From: Tachypleus tridentatus
Taxonomy: Eukaryota; Arthropoda; Merostomata; Xiphosura; Limulidae
Length of the DNA stretch: 64,000 bases
Assembly: GCF_004210375.1 (NCBI RefSeq)
Contig: NC_134837.1
Location: forward strand, 15,693,798-15,757,797
Direction of reading: 5' to 3'
The translations under genes were made by a program, and so were the position numbers. This document shows, piece by piece, positions 35,801 through 47,361 of this stretch. The first letter of the stretch is position 1. Each line of letters begins with the position of its first letter. The notes beneath the pieces are model-generated. The model was given only the letters and a program-made list of their open reading frames with translations. It was not told where the DNA came from and searched no databases.

Positions 35801-38089
35801 CCAGACGTCTTCCAAAGAGACATTTATTTCCACACGTCTTCCAAACAGACATTTATTTCCACACGTCTTCCAAACAGACATTTATTTCCACACGTCTTCC
35901 AAAGAGACATTTATTTCCACACGTCTTCCAAAGAGACATTTATTTCCAGACGTCTTCCAAAGAGACATTTATTTCCACACGTCTTCCAAAGAGACATTTA
36001 TTTCCACACGTCTTCCAAACAGACATTTATTTCCACACGTCTTCCAAACAGACATTTATTTCCACGCGTCTTCCAAAGAGACATCTATTTCCACGCGTCT
36101 TCCAAACAGACATTTATTTCCACGCGTCTTCCAAACAGACATTTATTTCCACACGTCTTCCAAACAGACATTTATTTCCACACGTCTTCCAAACAGACAT
36201 TTATTTCCAGACGTCTTCCAAACAGACATTTATTTCCACACGTCTTCCAAACAGACATTTATTTCCACACGTCTTCCAAACAGACATTTATTTCCACACG
36301 TCTTCCAAAGAGACATTTATTTCCACACGTCTTCCAAAGAGACATTTATTTCCACACGTCTTCCAAACAGACATTTATTTCCACACGTCTTCCAAAGAGA
36401 CATTTATTTCCACACGTCTTCCAAACAGACATTTATTTCCACATGTCTTCCAAACAGACATTTATTTCCACACGTCTTCCAAACAGACATTTATTTCCAC
36501 ACGTCTTCCAAACGGACATTCATTTCCACGCGTCTTCCAAACAGACATTTATTTCCACACGTCTTCCAAACAGACATTTATTTCCACACGTCTTCCAAAC
36601 GGACATTCATTTCCACGCGTCTTCCAAAGAGACATTTATTTCCACGCGTCTTCCAAACAGACATTCATTTCCACGCGTCTTCCAAACAGACATTTATTTC
36701 CACACGTCTTCCAAAGAGACATTTATTTCCACACGTCTTCCAAACAGACATTTATTTCCACACGTCTTCCAAAGAGACATTTATTTCCACACGTCTTCCA
36801 AACAGACATTTATTTCCACGCGTCTTCCAAACAGACATTTATTTCCACATGTCTTCCAAAGAGACATCTATTTCCACGCGTCTTCCAAACAGACATTTAT
36901 TTCCACACGTCTTCCAAACGGACATTTATTTCCACACGTCTTCCAAACAGACATTTATTTCCACACGTCTTCCAAACAGACATTTATTTCCACACGTCTT
37001 CCAAACAGACATTTATTTCCACGCGTCTTCCAAACAGACATTTATTTCCACACGTCTTCCAAAGAGACATTTATTTCCACGCGTCTTCCAAACAGACATT
37101 TATTTCCACGCGTCTTCCAAACAGACATTTATTTCCACACGTCTTCCAAACAGACATTTATTTCCACACGTCTTCCAAACAGACATTTATTTCCACACGT
37201 CTTCCAAACAGACATTTATTTCCACACGTCTTCCAAACAGACATTTATTTCCACACGTCTTCCAAACAGACATTTATTTCCACACGTCTTCCAAACAGAC
37301 ATTTATTTCCACACGTCTTCCAAACAGACATTTATTTCCACACGTCTTCCAAACAGACATTTATTTCCACACGTCTTCCAAACAGACATTTATTTCCACA
37401 CGTCTTCCAAACAGACATTTATTTCCACACGTCTTCCAAACAGACATTTATTTCCACACGTCTTCCAAACAGACATTTATTTCCACACGTCTTCCAAACA
37501 GACATTTATTTCCACACGTCTTCCAAACAGACATTTATTTCCACACGTCTTCCAAACAGACATTTATTTCCACACGTCTTCCAAACAGACATTTATTTCC
37601 ACACGTCTTCCAAACAGACATTTATTTCCACACATCTTCCAAACAGACATTTATTTCCACACGTCTTCCAAACAGACATTTATTTCCACACGTCTTCCAA
37701 ACAGACATCTATTTCCACACGTCTTCCAAAGAGACATTTATTTCCACGCATCTTCCAAAGAGACATTTATTTCCACACGTCTTCCAAAGAGACATTTATT
37801 TCCACACGTCTTCCAAAGAGACATTTATTTCCACACGTCTTCCAAAGAGACATTTATTTCCACACGTCTTCCAAACAGACATTTATTTCCACACGTCTTC
37901 CAAACAGACATTTATTTCCACACGTCTTCCAAACAGACATTTATTTCCACACGTCTTCCAAACAGACATTTATTTCCACACGTCTTCCAAACAGACATTT
38001 ATTTCCACACGTCTTCCAAACAGACATCTATTTCCACACGTCTTCCAAACAGACATCTATTTCCACACGTCTTCCAAACAGACATTTAT
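29837..38089 (+). repeat. 29-bp satellite, block 3 (about 285 units)
   Basis: The largest block. Its internal order suggests two modules. A mixed-variant part leads to a consensus tract (about 33,600-34,200), followed by a characteristic group with CTATTT, AAAGAG and CACGCATC variants (34,190-34,480). The same order then repeats, with a consensus tract at about 37,130-37,640 and the same end group at 37,690-37,870. One malformed unit sits within the first consensus tract (33,951-33,964, TTTACGTCTTCCAGACA). All three plus frames stay open for about 2,650-2,790 codons. Confidence 0.98.
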
Positions 38090-38308
38090 TCTACAAAACC
38101 TTCCAAGCAATAGTTACTTTGTGAATAGTAATAAACATTTGCTCCAAACTTTCCGAAAAATCATTGATTCCACAACATCTTATTAAAAAACTTTCCACTA
38201 AATCTTCCAAGAGATATTTATCCTATAATGACTCTAAAAATAGTCTCATTTCATAACATCTCCAACGCCATTAATTTCTCCAAAGCTTTCAAGCATGCGT
38301 TTGCTCCA
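38090..38308. repeat. satellite linker, copy 4
   Basis: 219 bp, essentially identical to copy 1, including the CTCTAAAAATAG stretch that is shortened in copy 3. Confidence 0.96.
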
Positions 38309-41300
38309 CCACATCTTCCAAACAGAGATTTATTCCCACACGTCTTCCAAACAAACATTTATTTCCACACGTCTTCCAAACAGACATTCATTTCCACGCG
38401 TCTTCCAAAGAGACATTTATTTCCACACGTCTTCCAAACAGACATTCATTTCCACGCGTCTTCCAAACAAACATTTATTTCCACATGTCTTCCAAAGAGA
38501 CATTTATTTCCAGACGTCTTCCAAAGAGACATTTATTTCCACACGTCTTCCAAACAGACATTTATTTCCACACGTCTTCCAAAGAGACATTCATTTCCAC
38601 GCGTCTTCCAAAGAGACATTTATTTCCGCATGTCTTCCAAACAGACATTTATTTCCACGCGTCTTCCAAACAGACATTCATTTCCACGCGTCTTCCAAAC
38701 AGACATTTATTTCCACGCGTCTTCCAAACAGACATTTATTTCCACGCGTCTTCCAAAGAGACATTTATTTCCACACGTCTTCCAAACAGACATTCATTTC
38801 CACGCGTCTTCCAAACAAACATTTATTTCCACATGTCTTCCAAAGAGACATTTATTTCCAGACGTCTTCAAAGAGACATTTATTTCCACGTCTTCCAAAC
38901 AGACATTTATTTCCACACGTCTTCCAAAGAGACATTTATTTCCACGCGTCTTCCAAACAGACATTTATTTCCACACGTCTTCCAAACAGACATTTATTTC
39001 CAGACGTCTTCCAAACAGACATTTATTTCCACACGTCTTCCAAACAGACATTTATTTCCACACGTCTTCCAAACAGACATTTATTTCCACACGTCTTCCA
39101 AACAGACATTTATTTCCACACGTCTTCCAAACAGACATTTATTTCCACACGTCTTCCAAAGAGACATTTATTTCCACACGTCTTCCAAAGAGACATTTAT
39201 TTCCACACGTCTTCCAAACAGACATTTATTTCCACGTCTTCCAAAGAGACATTTATTTCCACACGTCTTCCAAACAGACATTTATTTCCACATGTCTTCC
39301 AAACAGACATTTATTTCCACACGTCTTCCAAACAGACATTTATTTCCACACGTCTTCCAAACGGACATTCATTTCCACGCGTCTTCCAAACAGACATTTA
39401 TTTCCACACGTCTTCCAAACAGACATTTATTTCCACACGTCTTCCAAACGGACATTCATTTCCACGCGTCTTCCAAAGAGACATTTATTTCCACGCGTCT
39501 TCCAAACAGACATTCATTTCCACGTCTTCCAAACAGACATTTATTTCACACGCGTCTTCCAAACAGACATTTATTTCCACGCGTCTTCCAAAGAGACATT
39601 TATTTCCACACGTCTTCCAAACAGACATTTATTTCCACATGTCTTCCAAAGAGACATTTATTTCCACGCGTCTTCCAAACAGACATTTATTTCCACGCGT
39701 CTTCCAAACAGACATTTATTTCCACATGTCTTCCAAAGAGACATTTATTTCCACACGTCTTCCAAAGAGACATTTATTTCCACGCGTCTTCCAAAGAGAC
39801 ATTTATTTCCACACGTCTTCCAAAGAGACATTTATTTCCACGCATCTTCCAAAGAGACATTTATTTCCACGCGTCTTCCAAAGAGACATTTATTTCCACA
39901 CGTCTTCCAAAGAGACATTTATTTCCACGCGTCTTCCAAACAGACATTCATTTCCACGCGTCTTCCAAACAGACATTTATTTCCACGCGTCTTCCAAACA
40001 GACATTTATTTCCACACGTCTTCCAAACGGACATTTATTTCCACGTCTTCCAAACAGACATTTATTTCCACACGTCTTCCAAAGAGACATTTATTTCCAC
40101 ACGTCTTCCAAACGGACATTCATTTCCACGCGTCTTCCAAACAGACATTTATTTCCACGCGTCTTCCAAACAGACATTTATTTCCACACGTCTTCCAAAG
40201 AGACATTTATTTCCACACGTCTTCCAAAGAGACATCTATTTCCACGCGTCTTCCAAACGGACATTTATTTCCACGCGTCTTCCAAACAGACATTTATTTC
40301 CACGCGTCTTCCAAACAGACATTTATTTCCACACGTCTTCCAAAGAGACATTTATTTCCACACGTCTTCCAAACAGACATTTATTTCCAGACGTCTTCCA
40401 AAGAGACATTTATTTCCACACGTCTTCCAAACAGACATTTATTTCCACACGTCTTCCAAACAGACATTTATTTCCACACGTCTTCCAAAGAGACATTTAT
40501 TTCCACACGTCTTCCAAAGAGACATTTATTTCCACACGTCTTCCAAAGAGACATTTATTTCCACACGTCTTCCAAAGAGACATTTATTTCCACACGTCTT
40601 CCAAACAGACATTTATTTCCACACGTCTTCCAAACAGACATTTATTTCCACGCGTCTTCCAAAGAGACATCTATTTCCACGCGTCTTCCAAACAGACATT
40701 TATTTCCACACGTCTTCCAAACAGACATTTATTTCCACACGTCTTCCAAACAGACATTTATTTCCACACGTCTTCCAAACAGACATTTATTTCCAGACGT
40801 CTTCCAAACAGACATTTATTTCCACACGTCTTCCAAACAGACATTTATTTCCACACGTCTTCCAAACAGACATTTATTTCCACACGTCTTCCAAAGAGAC
40901 ATTTATTTCCACACGTCTTCCAAAGAGACATTTATTTCCACACGTCTTCCAAACAGACATTTATTTCCACACGTCTTCCAAAGAGACATTTATTTCCACA
41001 CGTCTTCCAAACAGACATTTATTTCCACATGTCTTCCAAACAGACATTTATTTCCACACGTCTTCCAAACAGACATTTATTTCCACACGTCTTCCAAACG
41101 GACATTTATTTCCACGCGTCTTCCAAACAGACATTTATTTCCACACGTCTTCCAAACAGACATTTATTTCCACACGTCTTCCAAACGGACATTTATTTCC
41201 ACGCGTCTTCCAAAGAGACATTTATTTCCACGCGTCTTCCAAACAGACATTTATTTCCACGCGTCTTCCAAACAGACATTTATTTCCACACGTCTTCCAA

Positions 41301-44300
41301 AGAGACATTTATTTCCACACGTCTTCCAAACAGACATTTATTTCCACACGTCTTCCAAAGAGACATTTATTTCCACACGTCTTCCAAACAGACATTTATT
41401 TCCACGCGTCTTCCAAACAGACATTTATTTCCACATGTCTTCCAAAGAGACATTTATTTCCACACGTCTTCCAAACAGACATTTATTTCCACACGTCTTC
41501 CAAACGGACATTTATTTCCATGCGTCTTCCAAACAGACATTTATTTCCACACGTCTTCCAAACAGACATTTATTTCCACACGTCTTCCAAACGGACATTT
41601 ATTTCCACGCGTCTTCCAAACAGACATTTATTTCCACACGTCTTCCAAACAGACATTTATTTCCACACGTCTTCCAAAGAGACATTTATTTCACACGTCT
41701 TCCAAACAGACATTTATTTCCAGACGTCTTCCAAAGAGACATTTATTTCCACACGTCTTCCAAAGAGACATTTATTTCCACACGTCTTCCAAACAGACAT
41801 TTATTTCCACACGTCTTCCAAACAGACATTTATTTCCACACGTCTTCCAAAGAGACATTTATTTCCACACGTCTTCCAAACAGACATTTATTTCCAGACG
41901 TCTTCCAAAGAGACATTTATTTCCACACGTCTTCCAAACAGACATTTATTTCCACACGTCTTCCAAACAGACATTTATTTCCACACGTCTTCCAAAGAGA
42001 CATTTATTTCCACGCGTCTTCCAAACAGACATTTATTTCCACGCGTCTTCCAAACAGACATTTATTTCCACACGTCTTCCAAACAGACATTTATTTCCAC
42101 ACGTCTTCCAAACAGACATTTATTTCCACACGTCTTCCAAACAGACATTTATTTCCACACGTCTTCCAAACAGACATTTATTTCCACGTCTTCCAAACAG
42201 ACATTTATTTCCACACGTCTTCCAAACAGACATTTATTTCCACACGTCTTCCAAACAGACATTTATTTCCACACGTCTTCCAAACAGACATTTATTTCCA
42301 CACGTCTTCCAAACAGACATTTATTTCCACACGTCTTCCAAACAGACATCTATTTCCACACGTCTTCCAAACAGACATTTATTTCCGCATGTCTTCCAAA
42401 CAGACATTTATTTCCACGCGTCTTCCAAACAGACATTCATTTCCACGCGTCTTCCAAACAGACATTCATTTCCACGCGTCTTCCAAACAGACATTTATTT
42501 CCACATGTCTTCCAAAGAGACATTTATTTCCACACGTCTTCCAAAGAGACATTTATTTCCACACGTCTTCCAAACAGACATTTATTTCCACACGTCTTCC
42601 AAACAGACATCTATTTCCACACGTCTTCCAAACAGACATCTATTTCCACACGTCTTCCAAACAGACATCTATTTCCACACGTCTTCCAAAGAGACATTTA
42701 TTTCCACGCATCTTCCAAAGAGACATTTATTTCCACACGTCTTCCAAAGAGACATTTATTTCCACACGTCTTCCAAAGAGACATTTATTTCCACACGTCT
42801 TCCAAAGAGACATTTATTTCCACACGTCTTCCAAACAGACATTTATTTCCACACGTCTTCCAAACAGACATTTATTTCCACACGTCTTCCAAACAGACAT
42901 TTATTTCCACACGTCTTCCAAACAGACATTTATTTCCACATGTCTTCCAAAGAGACATTTATTTCCACACGTCTTCCAAAGAGACATTTATTTCCACGCA
43001 TCTTCCAAAGAGACATTTATTTCCACACGTCTTCCAAAGAGACATTTATTTCCACACGTCTTCCAAAGAGACATTTATTTCCACACGTCTTCCAAAGAGA
43101 CATTTATTTCCACACGTCTTCCAAACAGACATTTATTTCCACACGTCTTCCAAACAGACATTTATTTCCACACGTCTTCCAAACAGACATTTATTTCCAC
43201 ACGTCTTCCAAACAGACATTTATTTCCACACGTCTTCCAAACAGACATTTATTTCCACACGTCTTCCAAACAGACATTTATTTCCACACGTCTTCCAAAC
43301 AGACATTTATTTCCACACGTCTTCCAAAGAGACATTTATTTCCACACGTCTTCCAAACAGACATTTATTTCCACACGTCTTCCAAACAGACATCTATTTC
43401 CACACGTCTTCCAAACAGACATTTATTTCCACACGTCTTCCAAAGAGACATTTATTTCCACACGTCTTCCAAAGAGACATTTATTTCCACACGTCTTCCA
43501 AACAGACATTTATTTCCACACGTCTTCCAAACAGACATTTATTTCCACACGTCTTCCAAACAGACATTTATTTCCACACGTCTTCCAAACAGACATTTAT
43601 TTCACACGTCTTCCAAACAGACATCTATTTCCACACGTCTTCCAAACAGACATCTATTTCCACACGTCTTCCAAACAGACATTTATTTCCACACGTCTTC
43701 CAAACAGACATTTATTTCCACACGTCTTCCAAAGAGACATTTATTTCCACACGTCTTCCAAACAGACATTTATTTCCACACGTCTTCCAAACAGACATTT
43801 ATTTCCACACGTCTTCCAAAGAGACATTTATTTCCACACGTCTTCCAAACAGACATTTATTTCCACACGTCTTCCAAACAGACATTTATTTCCACACGTC
43901 TTCCAAAGAGACATTTATTTCCACACGTCTTCCAAACAGACATTTATTTCCACACGTCTTCCAAACAGACATTTATTTCCACACGTCTTCCAAACAGACA
44001 TTTATTTCCACACGTCTTCCAAAGAGACATTTATTTCCACACGTCTTCCAAAGAGACATTTATTTCCACACGTCTTCCAAACAGACATTTATTTCCACAC
44101 GTCTTCCAAACAGACATCTATTTCCACACGTCTTCCAAACAGACATTTATTTCCACACGTCTTCCAAACAGACATTTATTTCCACACGTCTTCCAAACAG
44201 ACATCTATTTCCACACGTCTTCCAAACAGACATCTATTTCCACACGTCTTCCAAACAGACATCTATTTCCACACGTCTTCCAAACAGACATTCATTTCCA

Positions 44301-44464
44301 CATGTCTTCCAAAGAGACATTTATTTCCACACGTCTTCCAAACAGACATTTATTTCCACATGTCTTCCAAACAGACATTTATTTCCACACGTCTTCCAAA
44401 CAGACATTTATTTCCACGCGTCTTCCAAACAGACATTTATTTCCACGCGTCTTCCAAAGAGACA
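38309..44464 (+). repeat. 29-bp satellite, block 4 (about 212 units)
   Basis: The block opens with the same order of variant units as block 2 (AAACAAAC unit, then ATTCATTT plus CGCG units). It is unusually rich in small deletions. CA is missing from CCACACG in several units (near 38,889, 39,234, 39,523, 40,043 and 42,185). TTTCACACG replaces TTTCCACACG near 39,546, 41,691 and 43,603, and one A is missing near 38,869. The last units before 44,464 regain CGCG and CATG variants. It then ends abruptly in GACACAGCTTACTTTTC. Confidence 0.98.
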
Positions 44465-45010
44465 CAGCTTACTTTTCAGAGAAAAATAAAAAAAACAGCT
44501 AATCTTTCTCGAACTTTGTCTTCTTTTGACCTTGGTTTAACTTAATCTTCCTTCATAGGTTTTATATCGCAATTTTTAATATGTAAATTTTTCATGTAAG
44601 CTGTCTTGATCTTTCACAAATGACATTTTTTACCTATCTTTCTAACCATCAGTGAAGATATAACTTCTTATAACTTTTGGAACTTTGGGAATTCAAAAAC
44701 CCATAACCTACGCCAGGTTAAATCCACAGGATTTCTCTTATCGTGACCATGATTAATACAGCGAGGAAAAACTGCCAAACAAAGTTTTACCTTCAAAGAA
44801 CGGCGTATTTCTTTTTGTTTTATCACCATTTACATGGCAGTAAGTGACAAACAACGTTGGCAAGTTCACTCTTTCTAGCAATAGCTGTATATATTTTCTT
44901 GGAAATAAATCTCTGCTGGTGTTTGCATACACACTACACATTGTGTTACGTCAGAATGGAAAGTATTTGGGGTTTGGAAAAGATGAAGTTTTAAATCAGT
45001 GCTTGGAAAC
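44465..45010. other. right flank of the satellite, nothing else recognised
   Basis: Unlike the left side, the right boundary is sharp: after 44,464 only faint satellite-like words remain. A short open frame spanning 44,844-45,116 runs into the MITE and is not credible. Confidence 0.45.
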
Positions 45011-45012
45011 TA

Positions 45013-45252
45013 CAGGGTGTTCGGAAAGTCACTGTGCACTTATATATTTATTAACAGACATGTTTCGATATAGAATACAGGAGGTAAATATGAATGACAA
45101 TTATAAACAATGTTGAAAGTGATCCCCACTGGCATCAGTACAGGTCTGGATCCTTCTTATTTTGTTTCTAAACACTGCTATCAGCTGCTGGCTTGAAATA
45201 GACTGAATAAAATATGATTACAAAACTGCACAGTGACTTTCTGAACATCCTG
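45013..45252. mobile_element. 240-bp mariner/Tc1-type MITE, copy 1
   Basis: The left end is CAGGGTGTTCGGAAAGTCAC and the right end GTGACTTTCTGAACATCCTG; they form ~26-bp imperfect terminal inverted repeats ending at the shared TGCA. TA lies directly outside both ends (45,011-45,012 and 45,253-45,254), the hallmark of Tc1/mariner insertion. It has no transposase, so it is non-autonomous. A second copy of the same length lies at 52,838-53,077. Confidence 0.9.
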
Positions 45253-45257
45253 TATAA

Positions 45258-45900
45258 TAAGTTAGGAAAATTATAGAGCTCCACATCAATGCAGGAAATT
45301 TGGGTGCGCTAATAGAAAGACAGAGCTTTACATAAGTACGGAAAAAGTCACATGCGTTACGAAATTGATGTAGGTTTGAGTCAGTTCAGGGAAATTATTT
45401 TGCGTTAGGAAAATGATGTAGTGTGACATTGTTATTGAATAGTACTGTGTGTTAGGGATATTATAGAGGTGTGTATCGGTTTGTTTGTTTGTTTTTTGAA
45501 TTTCGCACAAAGCTACTCGAGGGCTATCTGTGCTAGCCGTCCCTAATTTAGCAGTGTAAGACTAGAGGGAAGGCAGCTAGTCATCACCACCCACCGCCAA
45601 CTCTTGGGCTACTCTTTTACCAACAAATAGTGGGATTGACCGTAACATTATAACGCCCCCACGGCTGAAAGGGCGAGCATGTTTGGCGCGACGGGGATGC
45701 GAATCCGCGACCCTCAGATTACGAGTCGCACGCCTTAACACGCTTGGCCACGCCGGCCTTGTATCGGTTCAAAAATATCATGCATTAGGAAAATAATGTA
45801 CGGGGAAATTACTGTGGGCGAAATAAAATAAAACTTTATATCAGTAGGAAACGTTCTGTGCGTTAGGAAAATGATAGACTTTTACATGTATATCAATACC
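45258..45900. repeat. degenerate tandem repeat, split by a SINE
   Basis: GCGTTAGGAAAATGAT(G/A) and close variants recur near 45,404, 45,785 and 45,861, with weaker copies (GCGTTACGAAATTGATG; GTGTTAGGGATATTAT). Units are roughly 50-70 bp. The SINE at 45,482-45,759 interrupts the array. Confidence 0.45.
45482..45759 (-). mobile_element. SINE family A, near consensus, 10-bp TSD
   Basis: Reverse copy from TGTTTGTTTG to GGCCACGCCGGCC. TGTATCGGTT at 45,472-45,481 recurs at 45,760-45,769. Little divergence from the family suggests a young insertion. Confidence 0.95.
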
Positions 45901-47090
45901 GAGAAACACTTTAAAAGATGAATTATTTTAAAATATTATTCTGTTGTTAACATATTTTAATGTTATCCCGAATATTTACGATTAACTACTAAAACTAGTT
46001 GATAAAAACTGAAGAAAATATTTCAACATTAACGATAAAAGCAAAGTAAAATAAAGTTAAATTTAAATACTACGTTAATATAACCTGGTTTTATTCAAAA
46101 CGCCCAGCATGGCCAGATTGTTTTACAACAATCTTATAAATATAAAGTAATGATACCTAAGCCAGGTGGTTCGTGTTTGAAGTCCAAAGATAGCAAAAAA
46201 AATGGACTATTTCTTTTCCACATCCGGGGGTTGTGTAATATTAAATTTGAAATTCATTGCCTAAATTTTGTAAACCATTGTTCTATGTAGATAATGTACA
46301 TCTTGTAAATACGTGTAACTTAGTTAATGGAAAAGTAGAGAGAACTCTTTTTGTACTAGAAGCGGAAGACATTTACAGAAACAAATTTAAAATCAAATGT
46401 TCTAGATAAGTTAGTAAGTTTATTGTTGTTTCCTTGGTTTACGTCTTTATACCATTGCTATCTCACATACCTACCATTTATGTTGGAGTTCATTACAAAA
46501 TCAATTTGTGCATGAGGCTAAGTGATACCGAAATACATTAACGTGAGCAACTAGCCATGTAATGGAATTTCTGGATGAGCTGGTCTTGTCGTCTTTGGGT
46601 TGGTGGTTATGCTTTCCCATAATAGTCTTATGCTTGTCCATTTAGAGTCTAAAGTTGAGATTTCTTGCATAATCAGAGGAAAATATTCCGTTGGTTTGGA
46701 AAAAAGACGGATAATTCTCCTCCGATAACTAAAAACAAGTGAAGTACTCACTGGCTTATATTCGAGCCCTCTACATAAACCTCTCAGACATCGTCAGGGG
46801 TCTGATGACCTCTTTTCTGGTTTTTCTAAAAAAAGAAATAAGCGAAAAAATGCATCTCGCGATCTTAAGGCGTGTACATTCAATCGATATCTAACGAAAA
46901 CTCTGTACCATCCGACCTATTTCTTTATCATAGGCACTTCCAAGTAAATATGTTTTTATTTAAAGTATAGATTTTTTGGCATCGTTTGGGAAAGAGTTTG
47001 TGACAGAAATATCCAAGAGATCATCCACCCTAAAATAGCCCGCTGACTTGGCAAAACCAAGAGGTTGGAGCATCGACTGTTACATTTGTA
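45901..47090. other. AT-rich interval, nothing recognised
   Basis: A scrap of SINE A head (CGCCCAGCATGGCCAG) sits near 46,101. A 66-codon minus-strand open stretch (46,551-46,751) has no recognised domain. Confidence 0.35.
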
Positions 47091-47361
47091 GTCGAATTTT
47101 CAAAACAACTGTAATATGTTGAAATTACGAATTTCAGTCATGTAACTGTAAGGCATTAGGACAAGAATTTCGATAAATAACTGTAAAATGCTGGAAAACA
47201 AACATTTCATTACAGTAAGTATAAAACTTAACAAAACAATAATTTCCACATAACTGACTGTAAAAAGCTAGATAAAAAGCATGTTGTTATAATAACGTAT
47301 CTTATCAAACGCACACTTCGATACACTGTATATACATTTGTGTGAAAAACTTCCATATAGA
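47091..47361. repeat. decayed left edge of the 38-bp minisatellite
   Basis: Remnant units such as AACTGTAAAATGCTGGAAAAC followed by AAACATTTCATTACAG are spaced irregularly and become closer to the repeat consensus toward 47,360. Confidence 0.6.

Noticed and set aside
24654-44464. CRISPR array (regular ~29-bp repeats)
   Set aside because: There are no unique spacers. The repeats are directly head-to-tail, and the window is eukaryotic.
24654-44464. Centromeric satellite with a CENP-B box
   Set aside because: The minus-strand unit contains TTTGGAAGACG, loosely like part of the box, but lacks the TTCG and CGGG cores. The unit is also far shorter than typical centromeric units.
24573-44545. Very large repetitive proteins (up to 2,787 residues) encoded by the 29-bp array
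   Set aside because: All three frames on one strand are open only because the unit lacks stop words. Products are the same 29-residue cycle in three phases, with no conserved start and no frame preference.
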